From assembly GCA_030651695.1 (NCBI GenBank), contig JAUSCD010000022.1, forward strand, positions 1 through 64,000: DNA of 64,000 nucleotides, given 5' to 3'. Origin of the DNA: Pseudohongiella sp. (GTDB lineage Bacteria; Pseudomonadota; Gammaproteobacteria; Pseudomonadales; Pseudohongiellaceae). Shown here one piece after another: positions 17,984 through 26,527 of this stretch. Under the pieces are notes generated by a model. It was given only the letters and a program-made list of their open reading frames with translations. It ran no database searches and was not told the DNA's origin. The position numbers were made by a program, and so were the translations under genes. How positions within the stretch are numbered: the first letter of the stretch is position 1; every line of letters begins with the position of its first letter.

Positions 17984-19432
17984 ATGTCAGACAGAACAAC
18001 AAACGAGCTCAGGGAACCGGCCGCCGGCTTTGAACGCCAGCCACGTCAGGCGCCGCTCAGCGCGGCCAGCGCCCTCGGGGGCGGCGTGCTTAAAGTACCT
18101 CCGCATTCGGTTGAGGCTGAGCAGGCAGTGCTCGGTGGTCTGATGCTGGATAACTCAGCCTGGGATAATGTCGGCGAAGTGCTGCAGGCACGCGACTTCT
18201 ATCGCCATGAACACCAGCTGATTTTTGACGTCATGCAGAAGCAGGCCGAAGCCAGCAAACCCATCGACGTGGTGACCTTGGTAGAGGCGCTGGACAGCCT
18301 GAATCAGGTGCAGGACGCCGGTGGTATCGAGTATCTGTCTGACCTTGCCAGCCATGCGCGCGGCACCGCCAATATCAGCGCTTACGCGCGCATCATTCGT
18401 GAGCGCTCCACGCTGCGCACGCTGATCAGTGTATCCAACGAAATTTCCGACAACGCGTTTAATCCGGCTGGCCGTGAAGCCGCTGATGTACTGGATTTTG
18501 CCGAACAAAAAGTTTTCCAGATTGCCGACAGCCGCGCCCGCGATGGCGGGCCGCAGCAGGTAAATCCGCTGCTGACCAAGGTTGTTGAAAAAATTGATGA
18601 GCTGATCAAGTCCAAAGGCGGCATTACCGGCCTGTCGACCGGTTATATCAACCTGGACAAAAAGACCATGGGACTGCAGAAGTCCGATCTCATTATTGTG
18701 GCCGGTCGACCCTCCATGGGTAAAACCACCTTTGCCATGAACCTGGCCGAGCACGCGGTGCTGACACAGGACAAACCGGTGCTGGTGTACAGTCTTGAGA
18801 TGCCGGCCGAGAGCCTGATTTTTCGTATGCTCAGCTCCATCGGGCGTATTGACCAGACCAGGCTGCGTAGCGGACAACTTGAAGATGAGGATTGGCCCAA
18901 ACTCACCGCCGCCATCGCCAAGTTAAAAGACCGTCCATTGTTGATTGATGACACCGTGGGCCTGAGTCCTACCGAAATGCGTGCGCGCGCGCGCCGTGTG
19001 GTGCGTGAGTATGGCGGCCTGGCATTGGTGGTGGTCGACTACCTGCAGCTGATGCAGATCAAAGGCTTTGGCGACAACCGTGTGGGTGAGATTTCAGAAA
19101 TTTCCCGATCACTTAAAACCCTGGCGCGTGAATTTGAATGTCCGGTGATTGCCTTGTCTCAGCTCAATCGTAGTCTGGAACAACGCCCCAATAAACGCCC
19201 GGTGATGTCAGACCTGCGTGAATCCGGCGCCATCGAGCAGGACGCCGACATCATTGCGTTCGTCTATCGCGACGAAGTTTACAATGAAGACACCCCGGAA
19301 AAAGGCGTGGCCGAGATCATCATTGGCAAACAGCGTAATGGCCCTATTGGTACTGTGAAACTGGGCTTTATGGGTCAGTTCACCCGCTTTGATAATCTGG
19401 CGCTGCCGGACTACGACGACAGTTATGCCTGA
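17984..19432 (+). CDS. dnaB: Replicative DNA helicase DnaB
   Basis: A 482-residue hexameric 5'-3' helicase. The N-terminal collar domain (KVPPHSVEAEQAVLGGLMLD) is followed by the RecA-like domain with Walker A GRPSMGKTT, Walker B ALVVVDYLQLM and the terminal QRNGPIGTVKL motif. ATG 17984 is preferred because an earlier in-frame start at 17948 lies inside the rplI terminator. No intein is present. Its last 8 bases overlap alr. Confidence 0.97.
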   Translation: MSDRTTNELREPAAGFERQPRQAPLSAASALGGGVLKVPPHSVEAEQAVLGGLMLDNSAWDNVGEVLQARDFYRHEHQLIFDVMQKQAEASKPIDVVTLVEALDSLNQVQDAGGIEYLSDLASHARGTANISAYARIIRERSTLRTLISVSNEISDNAFNPAGREAADVLDFAEQKVFQIADSRARDGGPQQVNPLLTKVVEKIDELIKSKGGITGLSTGYINLDKKTMGLQKSDLIIVAGRPSMGKTTFAMNLAEHAVLTQDKPVLVYSLEMPAESLIFRMLSSIGRIDQTRLRSGQLEDEDWPKLTAAIAKLKDRPLLIDDTVGLSPTEMRARARRVVREYGGLALVVVDYLQLMQIKGFGDNRVGEISEISRSLKTLAREFECPVIALSQLNRSLEQRPNKRPVMSDLRESGAIEQDADIIAFVYRDEVYNEDTPEKGVAEIIIGKQRNGPIGTVKLGFMGQFTRFDNLALPDYDDSYA

Positions 19433-20570
19433 CGCACACAGCTGGGCTGATATCGATCTGCAAGCCTTGCAGCATAACCTTGGCAGGGCGCGTGAATTTG
19501 CGCCGGGCAAACGTGTTTGCGCCGTGATCAAAGCCAATGCCTATGGTCATGGCGTGCATGCCATCGCTGAAGCGCTGTTGCCGGTTCTGAATGACGGCGA
19601 TTGTGTGGCAGTTGCCACCTTGAATGAGGCGCTGGCTTTGCGCCAGACACTGGAACATCTGCAAAGCAAAACCCCTGTGCTGGTCTTGCGCGGGCCGCTG
19701 GATATCACTGAACTGGAGGCACTGGTGCAAGGTGGTTTCCACTGGGTGATGCACTCGAAGTATCAGGCAGAACTTTTAAAAGGCTGGCTTGATGCCCACT
19801 CTGCTGCAAAAAAACCAATTCTCAATATCTGGTTAAAAATTAATACCGGCATGAACAGGCTGGGTTTGCGGGTGGATGACCTGCAGCCGATCTGGTCATG
19901 GTTGCAGTCCCTGGACGCCCCCGGCGAGCGCGTACTGATGTCGCATTTTGCAACGGCTGATGAGCATGATCATGCGTTAGCAAAAACTCAGCAGCAAACC
20001 TTTGCGCAGATTACGGATAATTTGTCAGGAGCGCGCACACGCAGTCTGTCAGCCTCTGCCGGTATAGTGTGCTGGCCGGATGCGCATCATTCCATAGTCC
20101 GTCCCGGCATCATGTTGTACGGGGCCTCGCCTATGGTCGATGCCGAAGCAGCTAAGTACGGACTTAAACCGGTGATGAGTCTGAAGTCGCGCTTGCTGAC
20201 CATCAATCAGGTCAAAGCCGGTGACACGGTCGGTTATGGCGCCACATATCACTGTAAGGAAGATATGCCGGTCGGCGTCATTGGCATAGGGTATGGTGAT
20301 GGTTATCCGCGTCATGCGCCTTCCGGTACCCCCGTGCTTATTTATGCACAAGGCAAGGTCTGGGAGGCGCCGCTTGCAGGACGCGTTTCAATGGATATGC
20401 TGACGGTCGACCTGCGTGGTATTCCTGCATCACCCGGCGACGAAGTATTGCTGTGGGGCCAAAGCTGGGGCAGTGAATTGCCGGCTGACCGGATTGCACG
20501 CCACGCCGGAACCATTGCTTACGAATTGTTTTGTCAGGTGACTTCTCGGGTTAAATTTATCTACAGGTAG
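19425..20570 (+). CDS. alr: Alanine racemase (catabolic/biosynthetic not distinguishable)
   Basis: A 381-residue PLP enzyme that makes D-alanine for peptidoglycan. It has the PLP-lysine motif AVIKANAYGHG near residue 35, SASAGIVCWPD and the catalytic Tyr region GYGATYHCKEDM of fold-type III racemases. The ATG at 19425 overlaps the dnaB stop by 8 nt (ATGCCTGA), so the two genes are translationally coupled. The dnaB-alr order is common in Pseudomonas and relatives. Confidence 0.95.
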   Translation: MPDAHSWADIDLQALQHNLGRAREFAPGKRVCAVIKANAYGHGVHAIAEALLPVLNDGDCVAVATLNEALALRQTLEHLQSKTPVLVLRGPLDITELEALVQGGFHWVMHSKYQAELLKGWLDAHSAAKKPILNIWLKINTGMNRLGLRVDDLQPIWSWLQSLDAPGERVLMSHFATADEHDHALAKTQQQTFAQITDNLSGARTRSLSASAGIVCWPDAHHSIVRPGIMLYGASPMVDAEAAKYGLKPVMSLKSRLLTINQVKAGDTVGYGATYHCKEDMPVGVIGIGYGDGYPRHAPSGTPVLIYAQGKVWEAPLAGRVSMDMLTVDLRGIPASPGDEVLLWGQSWGSELPADRIARHAGTIAYELFCQVTSRVKFIYR

Positions 20571-20576
20571 CAGGAC

Positions 20577-21950
20577 ATGGCTAAAGCAAAAACTGCCTAT
20601 GTCTGCGAAGACTGTGGCTCTGAATACAGCAAATGGCAGGGCCAGTGCACGTCCTGCAAAGCCTGGAATACCTTGACCCGCATCAGCGTGGGCAGTAGTA
20701 ACGACTCACCCTCGGTACAGGCTGATTTTCGCAAGCAGGGTTACGCCGGTCAGCTTTCTGCGGTGCAGGATTTATCAGAAATTGATGTGGCCTCAGTACC
20801 ACGTTTTTCTTCGTCATTAGGTGAGCTGGATCGGGTGCTGGGCGGTGGACTTGTGCCCGGCTCAGTAGTGCTGATTGGTGGTAATCCCGGCGCTGGCAAA
20901 AGCACTTTGCTGTTGCAGGTGATGTGCACACTGGCGCAGCAAATGTCAGCCATGTATGTTACCGGCGAAGAATCGCTGCAACAGGTTGGTATGCGCGCGC
21001 GCCGGCTGGGGCTCCCTGAAAAAAACCTGAAGATGCTGGCTGAAACCCAGGTCGAAACCATTTGTCGATTGGCGGAAGAACTGCAGCCAAAATTGTTGGT
21101 GGTTGACTCTATCCAGGTGATGCACAGCGCCGATGTGCAATCGGCGCCGGGCAGTGTGTCGCAGGTACGCGAGTGCGCGGCCTATCTGATTCGCTACGCC
21201 AAACAGACCGGCACAGTGTTATTTCTGGTGGGTCATGTCACCAAGGACGGTTCACTGGCAGGCCCCAAAGTGCTGGAACATATGATTGACTGTTTCATCA
21301 TGCTGGAAGGCGGCAGTGATACGCGCTTCAGAATTTTGCGCGGACAAAAAAACCGGTTTGGCGCAGTGAATGAGCTCGGCGTTTTTGCCATGACTGAAAA
21401 AGGTTTGAAGGAAGTTAAAAATCCGTCGGCCATTTTTTTGGCGCGCACCGATGAAGACAGCGCAGGCTCACTGGTGATGGTGCTGTGGGAAGGCACGCGG
21501 CCTTTGCTGGTAGAAATTCAGGCTCTTGTTGATGGCACACAAACCGGCAATGCGCGTCGTCTGGCAGTGGGCCTTGATCAGAACCGATTGGGTATGCTGT
21601 TGGCTGTGCTGCATCGCCATGGTGGTTTGTTTATGGCCGACCAGGATGTGTTTGTGAACGTGGTAGGTGGCGTCAAAGTCACCGAAACCGGCGCTGATCT
21701 GGCGGTGTTGCTGGCTATTGTCTCCAGTTTCCGCGACCGGGCTTTACCGCGTGAGCTGGTGGTATTCGGCGAAGTCGGGCTTGCCGGAGAAATACGTCCG
21801 GTGCCCAGCGGTCAGGAGCGTTTACAGGAAGCTGCCAAACACGGATTCACGCGTGCGATTGTGCCGAAAGCCAACTGCCCGAAACAGCCAATTGCCGGCA
21901 TGGAAATTATTGGCGTCAGCAAGTTGTCCGAGGCCTTGGCTGCACTTTAA
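20577..21950 (+). CDS. radA: DNA repair protein RadA
   Basis: A 457-residue RecA-like branch-migration protein. It has the N-terminal four-Cys zinc finger (C10, C13, C24, C27), Walker A GGNPGAGKST (about 101-110), the RadA-specific KNRFG motif (about residue 257) and a C-terminal Lon-protease-like domain (GADLAVLLAIVSSFRDRALP). It helps process recombination intermediates and stalled forks. It starts 6 nt after alr and ends 20 nt from a convergent diguanylate cyclase gene, with no clear terminator between. Confidence 0.96.
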   Translation: MAKAKTAYVCEDCGSEYSKWQGQCTSCKAWNTLTRISVGSSNDSPSVQADFRKQGYAGQLSAVQDLSEIDVASVPRFSSSLGELDRVLGGGLVPGSVVLIGGNPGAGKSTLLLQVMCTLAQQMSAMYVTGEESLQQVGMRARRLGLPEKNLKMLAETQVETICRLAEELQPKLLVVDSIQVMHSADVQSAPGSVSQVRECAAYLIRYAKQTGTVLFLVGHVTKDGSLAGPKVLEHMIDCFIMLEGGSDTRFRILRGQKNRFGAVNELGVFAMTEKGLKEVKNPSAIFLARTDEDSAGSLVMVLWEGTRPLLVEIQALVDGTQTGNARRLAVGLDQNRLGMLLAVLHRHGGLFMADQDVFVNVVGGVKVTETGADLAVLLAIVSSFRDRALPRELVVFGEVGLAGEIRPVPSGQERLQEAAKHGFTRAIVPKANCPKQPIAGMEIIGVSKLSEALAAL

Positions 21951-21969
21951 AAACCCCGGGCAGAACGCC

Positions 21970-23412
21970 TTAGTCCGCCTGCACAATACAATCCCTGCCG
22001 TTCTCCTTGGCTTCATACAGGGCGGCGTCCGCGCGTGCCAGAAACATCTCCAGCGCCTCACCTTGCCGGTAGTCGGTCACACCCATACTGAGAGTGACTT
22101 TGATTGAGGTCTTGCCAAAGGCAATTGAGTGTTTCCGCATCGCTTCACGTATACGTTCTGCGCGCAGCATGGCATCTTCTATCGGACAGTTATCGAGCAG
22201 CAACACAAACTCTTCTCCACCCCAGCGACAGATTGTGTCGCTTTCGCGGATGTGCTGCTTGATCAGCGTGCTGATCCCCTGAAGGACCAGATCACCGGCC
22301 TGGTGTCCATGTGTATCATTTACTTGTTTGAAGTGGTCAATATCTATACTGATCAAAGAAATCGGGCGCGGATAGCGCTGTGTATTTCGGGTCAAATGAT
22401 CAAAAATCATCTCAAACAGATGGCGGTTGGCAACGCCGGTCAGCCGGTCTTTGGTGGCCATATCCTCAAGCCGTTTCTGATACGAGCGCAGCGTAAAATG
22501 CGCAATGACCAGCACCAGAGCCATGATTGCTGCAGACAGCAGCAGGTTCAATGTCAGTGTGTTATTGATGCGCGCTTCGCCGCCCGAGCTATCCTGCTCA
22601 ACAATCAGATACCAGTCAAACTCGGGCACCAGACGGCTGTTAAGGAACATGCTGTGGCCGTTAACGGCGGTGTAGTTGAGTGATGCGCTGGGTGAACTCA
22701 GTATCTGTGTTGCCACCTGACTGACGCCGGGTTGCTCCTGAAGGCGGTTGTGACGCTCATCATTGCTGCCGGTCAGCGTGACGTTGCCTTGCCGGTCTAC
22801 AAAGTAGATGGAACGGTTATAGCGCTGCTGATAGGTATCAATCAGCCCGGTGACAGCCGCAACCGACAGACCAACGCCGGTCGCGCCGATATAACGACCG
22901 TTGTAATCCAGCACCCGATAATTGATGAAGATGCTGACCCGGCTGCGATCGGCAGTATCTGTATCCACATTGACTTCGAACGGTTGCCGCATCGTGCTGA
23001 CACGGAAATACCAGGCATCGTCGGCATCATGCTCTGACACTGTTTTTATCACGCCGGTCGGATGGTAGTACTGCCGCGTAGTTTCGGAGACATAAAATGC
23101 CGTGATGGTGTCGTACTGCTGCTGTATCTCGGTCAGGTAGGCAATGATGCGCAGGCTGTCTTCCTCTCCGCTCAGCGCCCAGTCCCGGACAAAGGTATCT
23201 GTGGCCATCACTGAGGAGATCAGGATAGGACGCAACAGATCGCGCTGAATCTCGGAGTAGATGTTGTCGCTGGTCAGCGGAAGCATCTGTTCAGATATGT
23301 TTCTGGATAACGAATCCCGCGCCACAAAATAGCTGGTCAGACTGGTGGCCATAAAGCCAATGATCATGAGGGCGGTTAGTGCGCTGATAAATATAAACTT
23401 TCTTCGATACAT
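21970..23412 (-). CDS. Membrane-bound diguanylate cyclase (Cache sensor + GGDEF)
   Basis: A 480-residue protein with an N-terminal membrane helix (about 7-29), a periplasmic double-Cache-like sensor (about 35-280), a second helix (about 286-307) and a GGDEF domain. The active-site motif is GGEEF at 398-402 and the RxxD inhibitory I-site RESD at 389-392 lies at the right distance, so it should make c-di-GMP and be product-inhibited. The Cache region suggests it senses a small periplasmic ligand. It is divergent from a chemoreceptor gene 195 nt away. Confidence 0.9.
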   Translation of the reverse strand: MYRRKFIFISALTALMIIGFMATSLTSYFVARDSLSRNISEQMLPLTSDNIYSEIQRDLLRPILISSVMATDTFVRDWALSGEEDSLRIIAYLTEIQQQYDTITAFYVSETTRQYYHPTGVIKTVSEHDADDAWYFRVSTMRQPFEVNVDTDTADRSRVSIFINYRVLDYNGRYIGATGVGLSVAAVTGLIDTYQQRYNRSIYFVDRQGNVTLTGSNDERHNRLQEQPGVSQVATQILSSPSASLNYTAVNGHSMFLNSRLVPEFDWYLIVEQDSSGGEARINNTLTLNLLLSAAIMALVLVIAHFTLRSYQKRLEDMATKDRLTGVANRHLFEMIFDHLTRNTQRYPRPISLISIDIDHFKQVNDTHGHQAGDLVLQGISTLIKQHIRESDTICRWGGEEFVLLLDNCPIEDAMLRAERIREAMRKHSIAFGKTSIKVTLSMGVTDYRQGEALEMFLARADAALYEAKENGRDCIVQAD

Positions 23413-23606
23413 AAACGTCCTGTCGGAGTTGCCCGGCGTTTTGACGCAACTGAATATTCAAGATGTTATCTGCTGCGCCGATACCCGAGTCAGAGGGGAT
23501 TCTATTCTGACTGTTGGAAACGCCTTGCAGTTTATTCACCCAAATTGGCGAAACGTGTTGATCCGGCAGTATAAGCCTGACAATTCGATGACCGGAGTAT
23601 AGCAAG

Positions 23607-25577
23607 ATGTCAGTCCATAGCTCACGCACCTTACGTTCGGGCAATCGTTCCGGCAATCGTTCGGGCATCGGTTTCGCGAGCCGCCTCACGCTGATGATGA
23701 CGGGCGTCGTGCTGCTTGCCGTCACTTCAGTCGCCAGCGTGCTCTATGTTTCGTACAGCAACTCATATACCCGCGTCACGCTGGATGAGTTGGAAACATC
23801 AGGCCGACTCAACGTTAACTCATTTTTGCAATGGGCGCAGTCCCGGCAGGATGAAATGCAATATCTTGCCTCTCTGGATGCCGCACGCTTCGGTGACCTG
23901 GATCTGTTGGAACAGTTGCTGCAGAGAATTGCAGACGCCCAGGGATTCTACGACACCATCTTTTTGGTAGATACCTCTGGATTTGGAGTAATAGGTGTTG
24001 AGTATGCCGGCCAGCAGGCCCGTATTCTGTCACCTGAAGAAGCCCAGGCTTTTGCTGTTGCTGACCGTGACTGGTTCCAGCAGGCCATGCGTGGGCAGAA
24101 TGCGTTTTCCCAGCCTGTTGTGTCGCGCGCCACAGGCAACACCGTCAGCACCGTCGCTATACCTGTGCGCGTGGGCCAGCAGATTGTGGGTGTCATGCGA
24201 GGCGCGGTGCGTGTTGATACGATTCTGGCACGTGTCAGCGAACTCGCGCGGGGCGAGGGGTCTGAAGTCTACCTGTTGGATTCCAATGCATTGCCCGTGA
24301 CGCCGGCCAGATCGATACAGCGAATGGACCAGGCGGTTAACACAGAAGCCGGACAAGCCATCCGTGCGGGTCGCAACGGGGTCGGCCAGTACTCAAACGC
24401 CGCCGGTATACCTGTTGTAGGCAGTTATAACTATATGCCTCTGCTGGGCTGGGGTCTTGTACAGGAGCTTCGTCAGGACGTGGCGTTCGCTGAGCTTCGC
24501 TCTGTATTGATCACATTGCTGGTGGTTACCGGTATTGTGTTGGCGCTTTCCGTTTTTGCCAGCCTGATGCTGGTACGTAATGTACTGGGCACGCTGGGTG
24601 GTGATCCGGAGTACGCGGCCGATGTGGTCAGGCGCGTCGCAGACGGAGATCTGACAGAAACCGTTGTGCTCAAAGCGGGGGATCAGCACAGCCTGTTGGC
24701 ATCAATTGCCACCATGCAGTCCAGTCTTCGCGAGATGCTGGACGAAGTGACGCGATATGCGGAACAAGTGGCTGCCGCTGCAACAGAATTGACGCAGGTG
24801 AACGATGAGACCAGTCGGGGCATCGTTGATCAGAACAATCGTATTGATGGCACCGCAGCAGCAATGAATGAAATGACCACAACGGTTGAAGATGTGGCTG
24901 GCAATACACAGCGCGCGGCTGGCAGCGCCAGACAGGTGAGTCTGGACGCAGCCAGTGGCCGTGAAGTAGTCGTTGCAACCGTAGCGGCCATCAAGTCTCT
25001 GGCAAAAGACATTGAAAACGCTGTGCGTGTCGTCACCGAGCTGAAAAGCGACAGCGATAAAATTGGCAGTGTCTCCCAGGTAATTCAAAACATCGCAGAG
25101 CAGACTAATTTGCTGGCGCTGAATGCGGCCATCGAATCAGCCAGAGCAGGCGAAAGCGGGCGCGGTTTTGCTGTTGTTGCAGACGAGGTGCGTTCGCTGG
25201 CCAGTCGCACAAAAGAATCCACCACCGAGATTCAGGCGACGATCGAGAAGCTGCAATCCGGTGCTATGCGTGCAGAAAAAGTCATGCAAAGCAGTCGCGA
25301 CGGAGCCACGCAAATGGTGGATCGGGTTGCTGAAACCGATCAGGCGCTGGAGCGTATTACTCAGGGGGTCTTGTTAATTGAAGAGATGACCCAGCAGATA
25401 GCCAGTGCTGCGGAACAACAAACTGCTGCTGCACGCGAGATCAATCGCAATATTCACGGAATCAGTGATGTGGCTGAAAGTACCGGGCGAAGTGTGGAGC
25501 AGTCTGGTGAAGCCAGTGAGTCGCTGGCGACGCTGGCGGAAAGATTAAGAGGCCTGGTATTGAAGTTCCGCGTTTAA
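23607..25577 (+). CDS. Methyl-accepting chemotaxis protein (Cache sensor)
   Basis: A 656-residue chemoreceptor. After a short cytoplasmic start containing repeated SGNR units, a membrane helix at about 28-50 is followed by a Cache-type periplasmic sensor. Then come a second helix at about 295-322, a HAMP linker ([20 protein letters not shown]) and the signalling coiled coil, whose tip reads [20 protein letters not shown]. It passes ligand signals to CheA/CheW. No chemotaxis partner genes lie nearby. GGAG about 9 nt upstream supports the ATG at 23607. Ligand cannot be inferred. Confidence 0.95.
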   Translation: MSVHSSRTLRSGNRSGNRSGIGFASRLTLMMTGVVLLAVTSVASVLYVSYSNSYTRVTLDELETSGRLNVNSFLQWAQSRQDEMQYLASLDAARFGDLDLLEQLLQRIADAQGFYDTIFLVDTSGFGVIGVEYAGQQARILSPEEAQAFAVADRDWFQQAMRGQNAFSQPVVSRATGNTVSTVAIPVRVGQQIVGVMRGAVRVDTILARVSELARGEGSEVYLLDSNALPVTPARSIQRMDQAVNTEAGQAIRAGRNGVGQYSNAAGIPVVGSYNYMPLLGWGLVQELRQDVAFAELRSVLITLLVVTGIVLALSVFASLMLVRNVLGTLGGDPEYAADVVRRVADGDLTETVVLKAGDQHSLLASIATMQSSLREMLDEVTRYAEQVAAAATELTQVNDETSRGIVDQNNRIDGTAAAMNEMTTTVEDVAGNTQRAAGSARQVSLDAASGREVVVATVAAIKSLAKDIENAVRVVTELKSDSDKIGSVSQVIQNIAEQTNLLALNAAIESARAGESGRGFAVVADEVRSLASRTKESTTEIQATIEKLQSGAMRAEKVMQSSRDGATQMVDRVAETDQALERITQGVLLIEEMTQQIASAAEQQTAAAREINRNIHGISDVAESTGRSVEQSGEASESLATLAERLRGLVLKFRV

Positions 25578-25585
25578 ATCGGCTT

Positions 25586-25606
25586 GAGCCCCCGGCGGGG
25601 GGCTTG
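25586..25606 (+). terminator. GC-rich stem-loop after the chemoreceptor gene
   Basis: AGCCCCC and GGGGGCT flank a 3-4 nt loop 10 nt after the stop codon. The following T-run is short (TTGT), so termination is likely but not strong. Confidence 0.5.
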
Positions 25607-25716
25607 TCAGCACCTGATGCCTGGTTTACTGTCCTCCCGTTGCCGCTGTATGAATTTTGGGTAGCCGGCCTGCTCCCGCAATGAGAGCATCAGATTCAGG
25701 AGAGTATTGACCCGAT

Positions 25717-26436
25717 ATGTTATCGCCGTATTTAGCTTATGTGCAGTCAAATTATGTAAACTTGTTTGCGCCGGTATTTTTTATCGTTTGCTTCAGGGGC
25801 TATTTGCATTACACCTATCTGCGTAGTCTGGATACGCCCTGTCTCGCTTTTGCCATGCATCGCTTTCGCAAACAATGGATCCGGATGGCGATGATACGGG
25901 ACAACCGCATACCGGACACAAATATTGTGGCAAATCTTGAGCGCAATGTTTCATTCTTTGCGTCCACTTCCTTGCTTGTGCTGGCAGGTCTGGTAACGTT
26001 GCTGAGTTCAGCTGAAGCCGCGCTGGGTATGCTGAATGAGATTCCCTTCTCCGATAACAGCAGCCGGGGTGAATGGGAAGTTAAAGTACTGTTGCTGGTA
26101 TTTCTGTTTGTATATGCCTTCTTCAAGTTCACCTGGGCACTCAGGCAATATGGGCTGGTTTCGGTAATGATTGGCGCAGCACCTGAAAACTCGTTAAACC
26201 CGGGCAAAGAAGAGATTGCAAAACATGTTGATTCAATATCAAAGATGGCTTCAAAAGCGTCCGGCAATTTCAACAATGGTTTGCGCAGCTACTATTTCAG
26301 TATGGCGGCCCTGGGCTGGTTTATAAACGCGTGGGTACTGATAGCGCTGTCTGTGTTTATTGTGTTTATTCTTTATCGTCGTGAATTCAAATCAGATACT
26401 TTGGGCATTATGATGGATGATTTGCCGGACGCTTAG
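25717..26436 (+). CDS. DUF599 family membrane protein
   Basis: A 239-residue membrane protein with four predicted helices: near the N-terminus (VNLFAPVFFIVCF), FFASTSLLVLAGLVTLL, VLLLVFLFVYAFFKFTWAL, and one near the C-terminus (WFINAWVLIALSVFIVFILY). The segment RIPDTNIVANLERNVSFFAST matches what I recall of DUF599 proteins, whose function is unknown. It stands alone between signalling genes. Confidence 0.7.
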   Translation: MLSPYLAYVQSNYVNLFAPVFFIVCFRGYLHYTYLRSLDTPCLAFAMHRFRKQWIRMAMIRDNRIPDTNIVANLERNVSFFASTSLLVLAGLVTLLSSAEAALGMLNEIPFSDNSSRGEWEVKVLLLVFLFVYAFFKFTWALRQYGLVSVMIGAAPENSLNPGKEEIAKHVDSISKMASKASGNFNNGLRSYYFSMAALGWFINAWVLIALSVFIVFILYRREFKSDTLGIMMDDLPDA

Positions 26437-26527
26437 GGCCCGGATCCGTGCAAGAGTGATAGTATGAAACCTTTCCCGGTAACTAAAAGTGTGCGACATG
26501 GCTTTTTTATGTCTGCCGAGGTGATTG

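Noticed and set aside
23636-23672. Short tandem repeat encoding SGNR units at the start of the chemoreceptor
   Set aside because: Three degenerate in-frame units in a cytoplasmic N-terminal tail; minor slippage-type repeat with no evident function.
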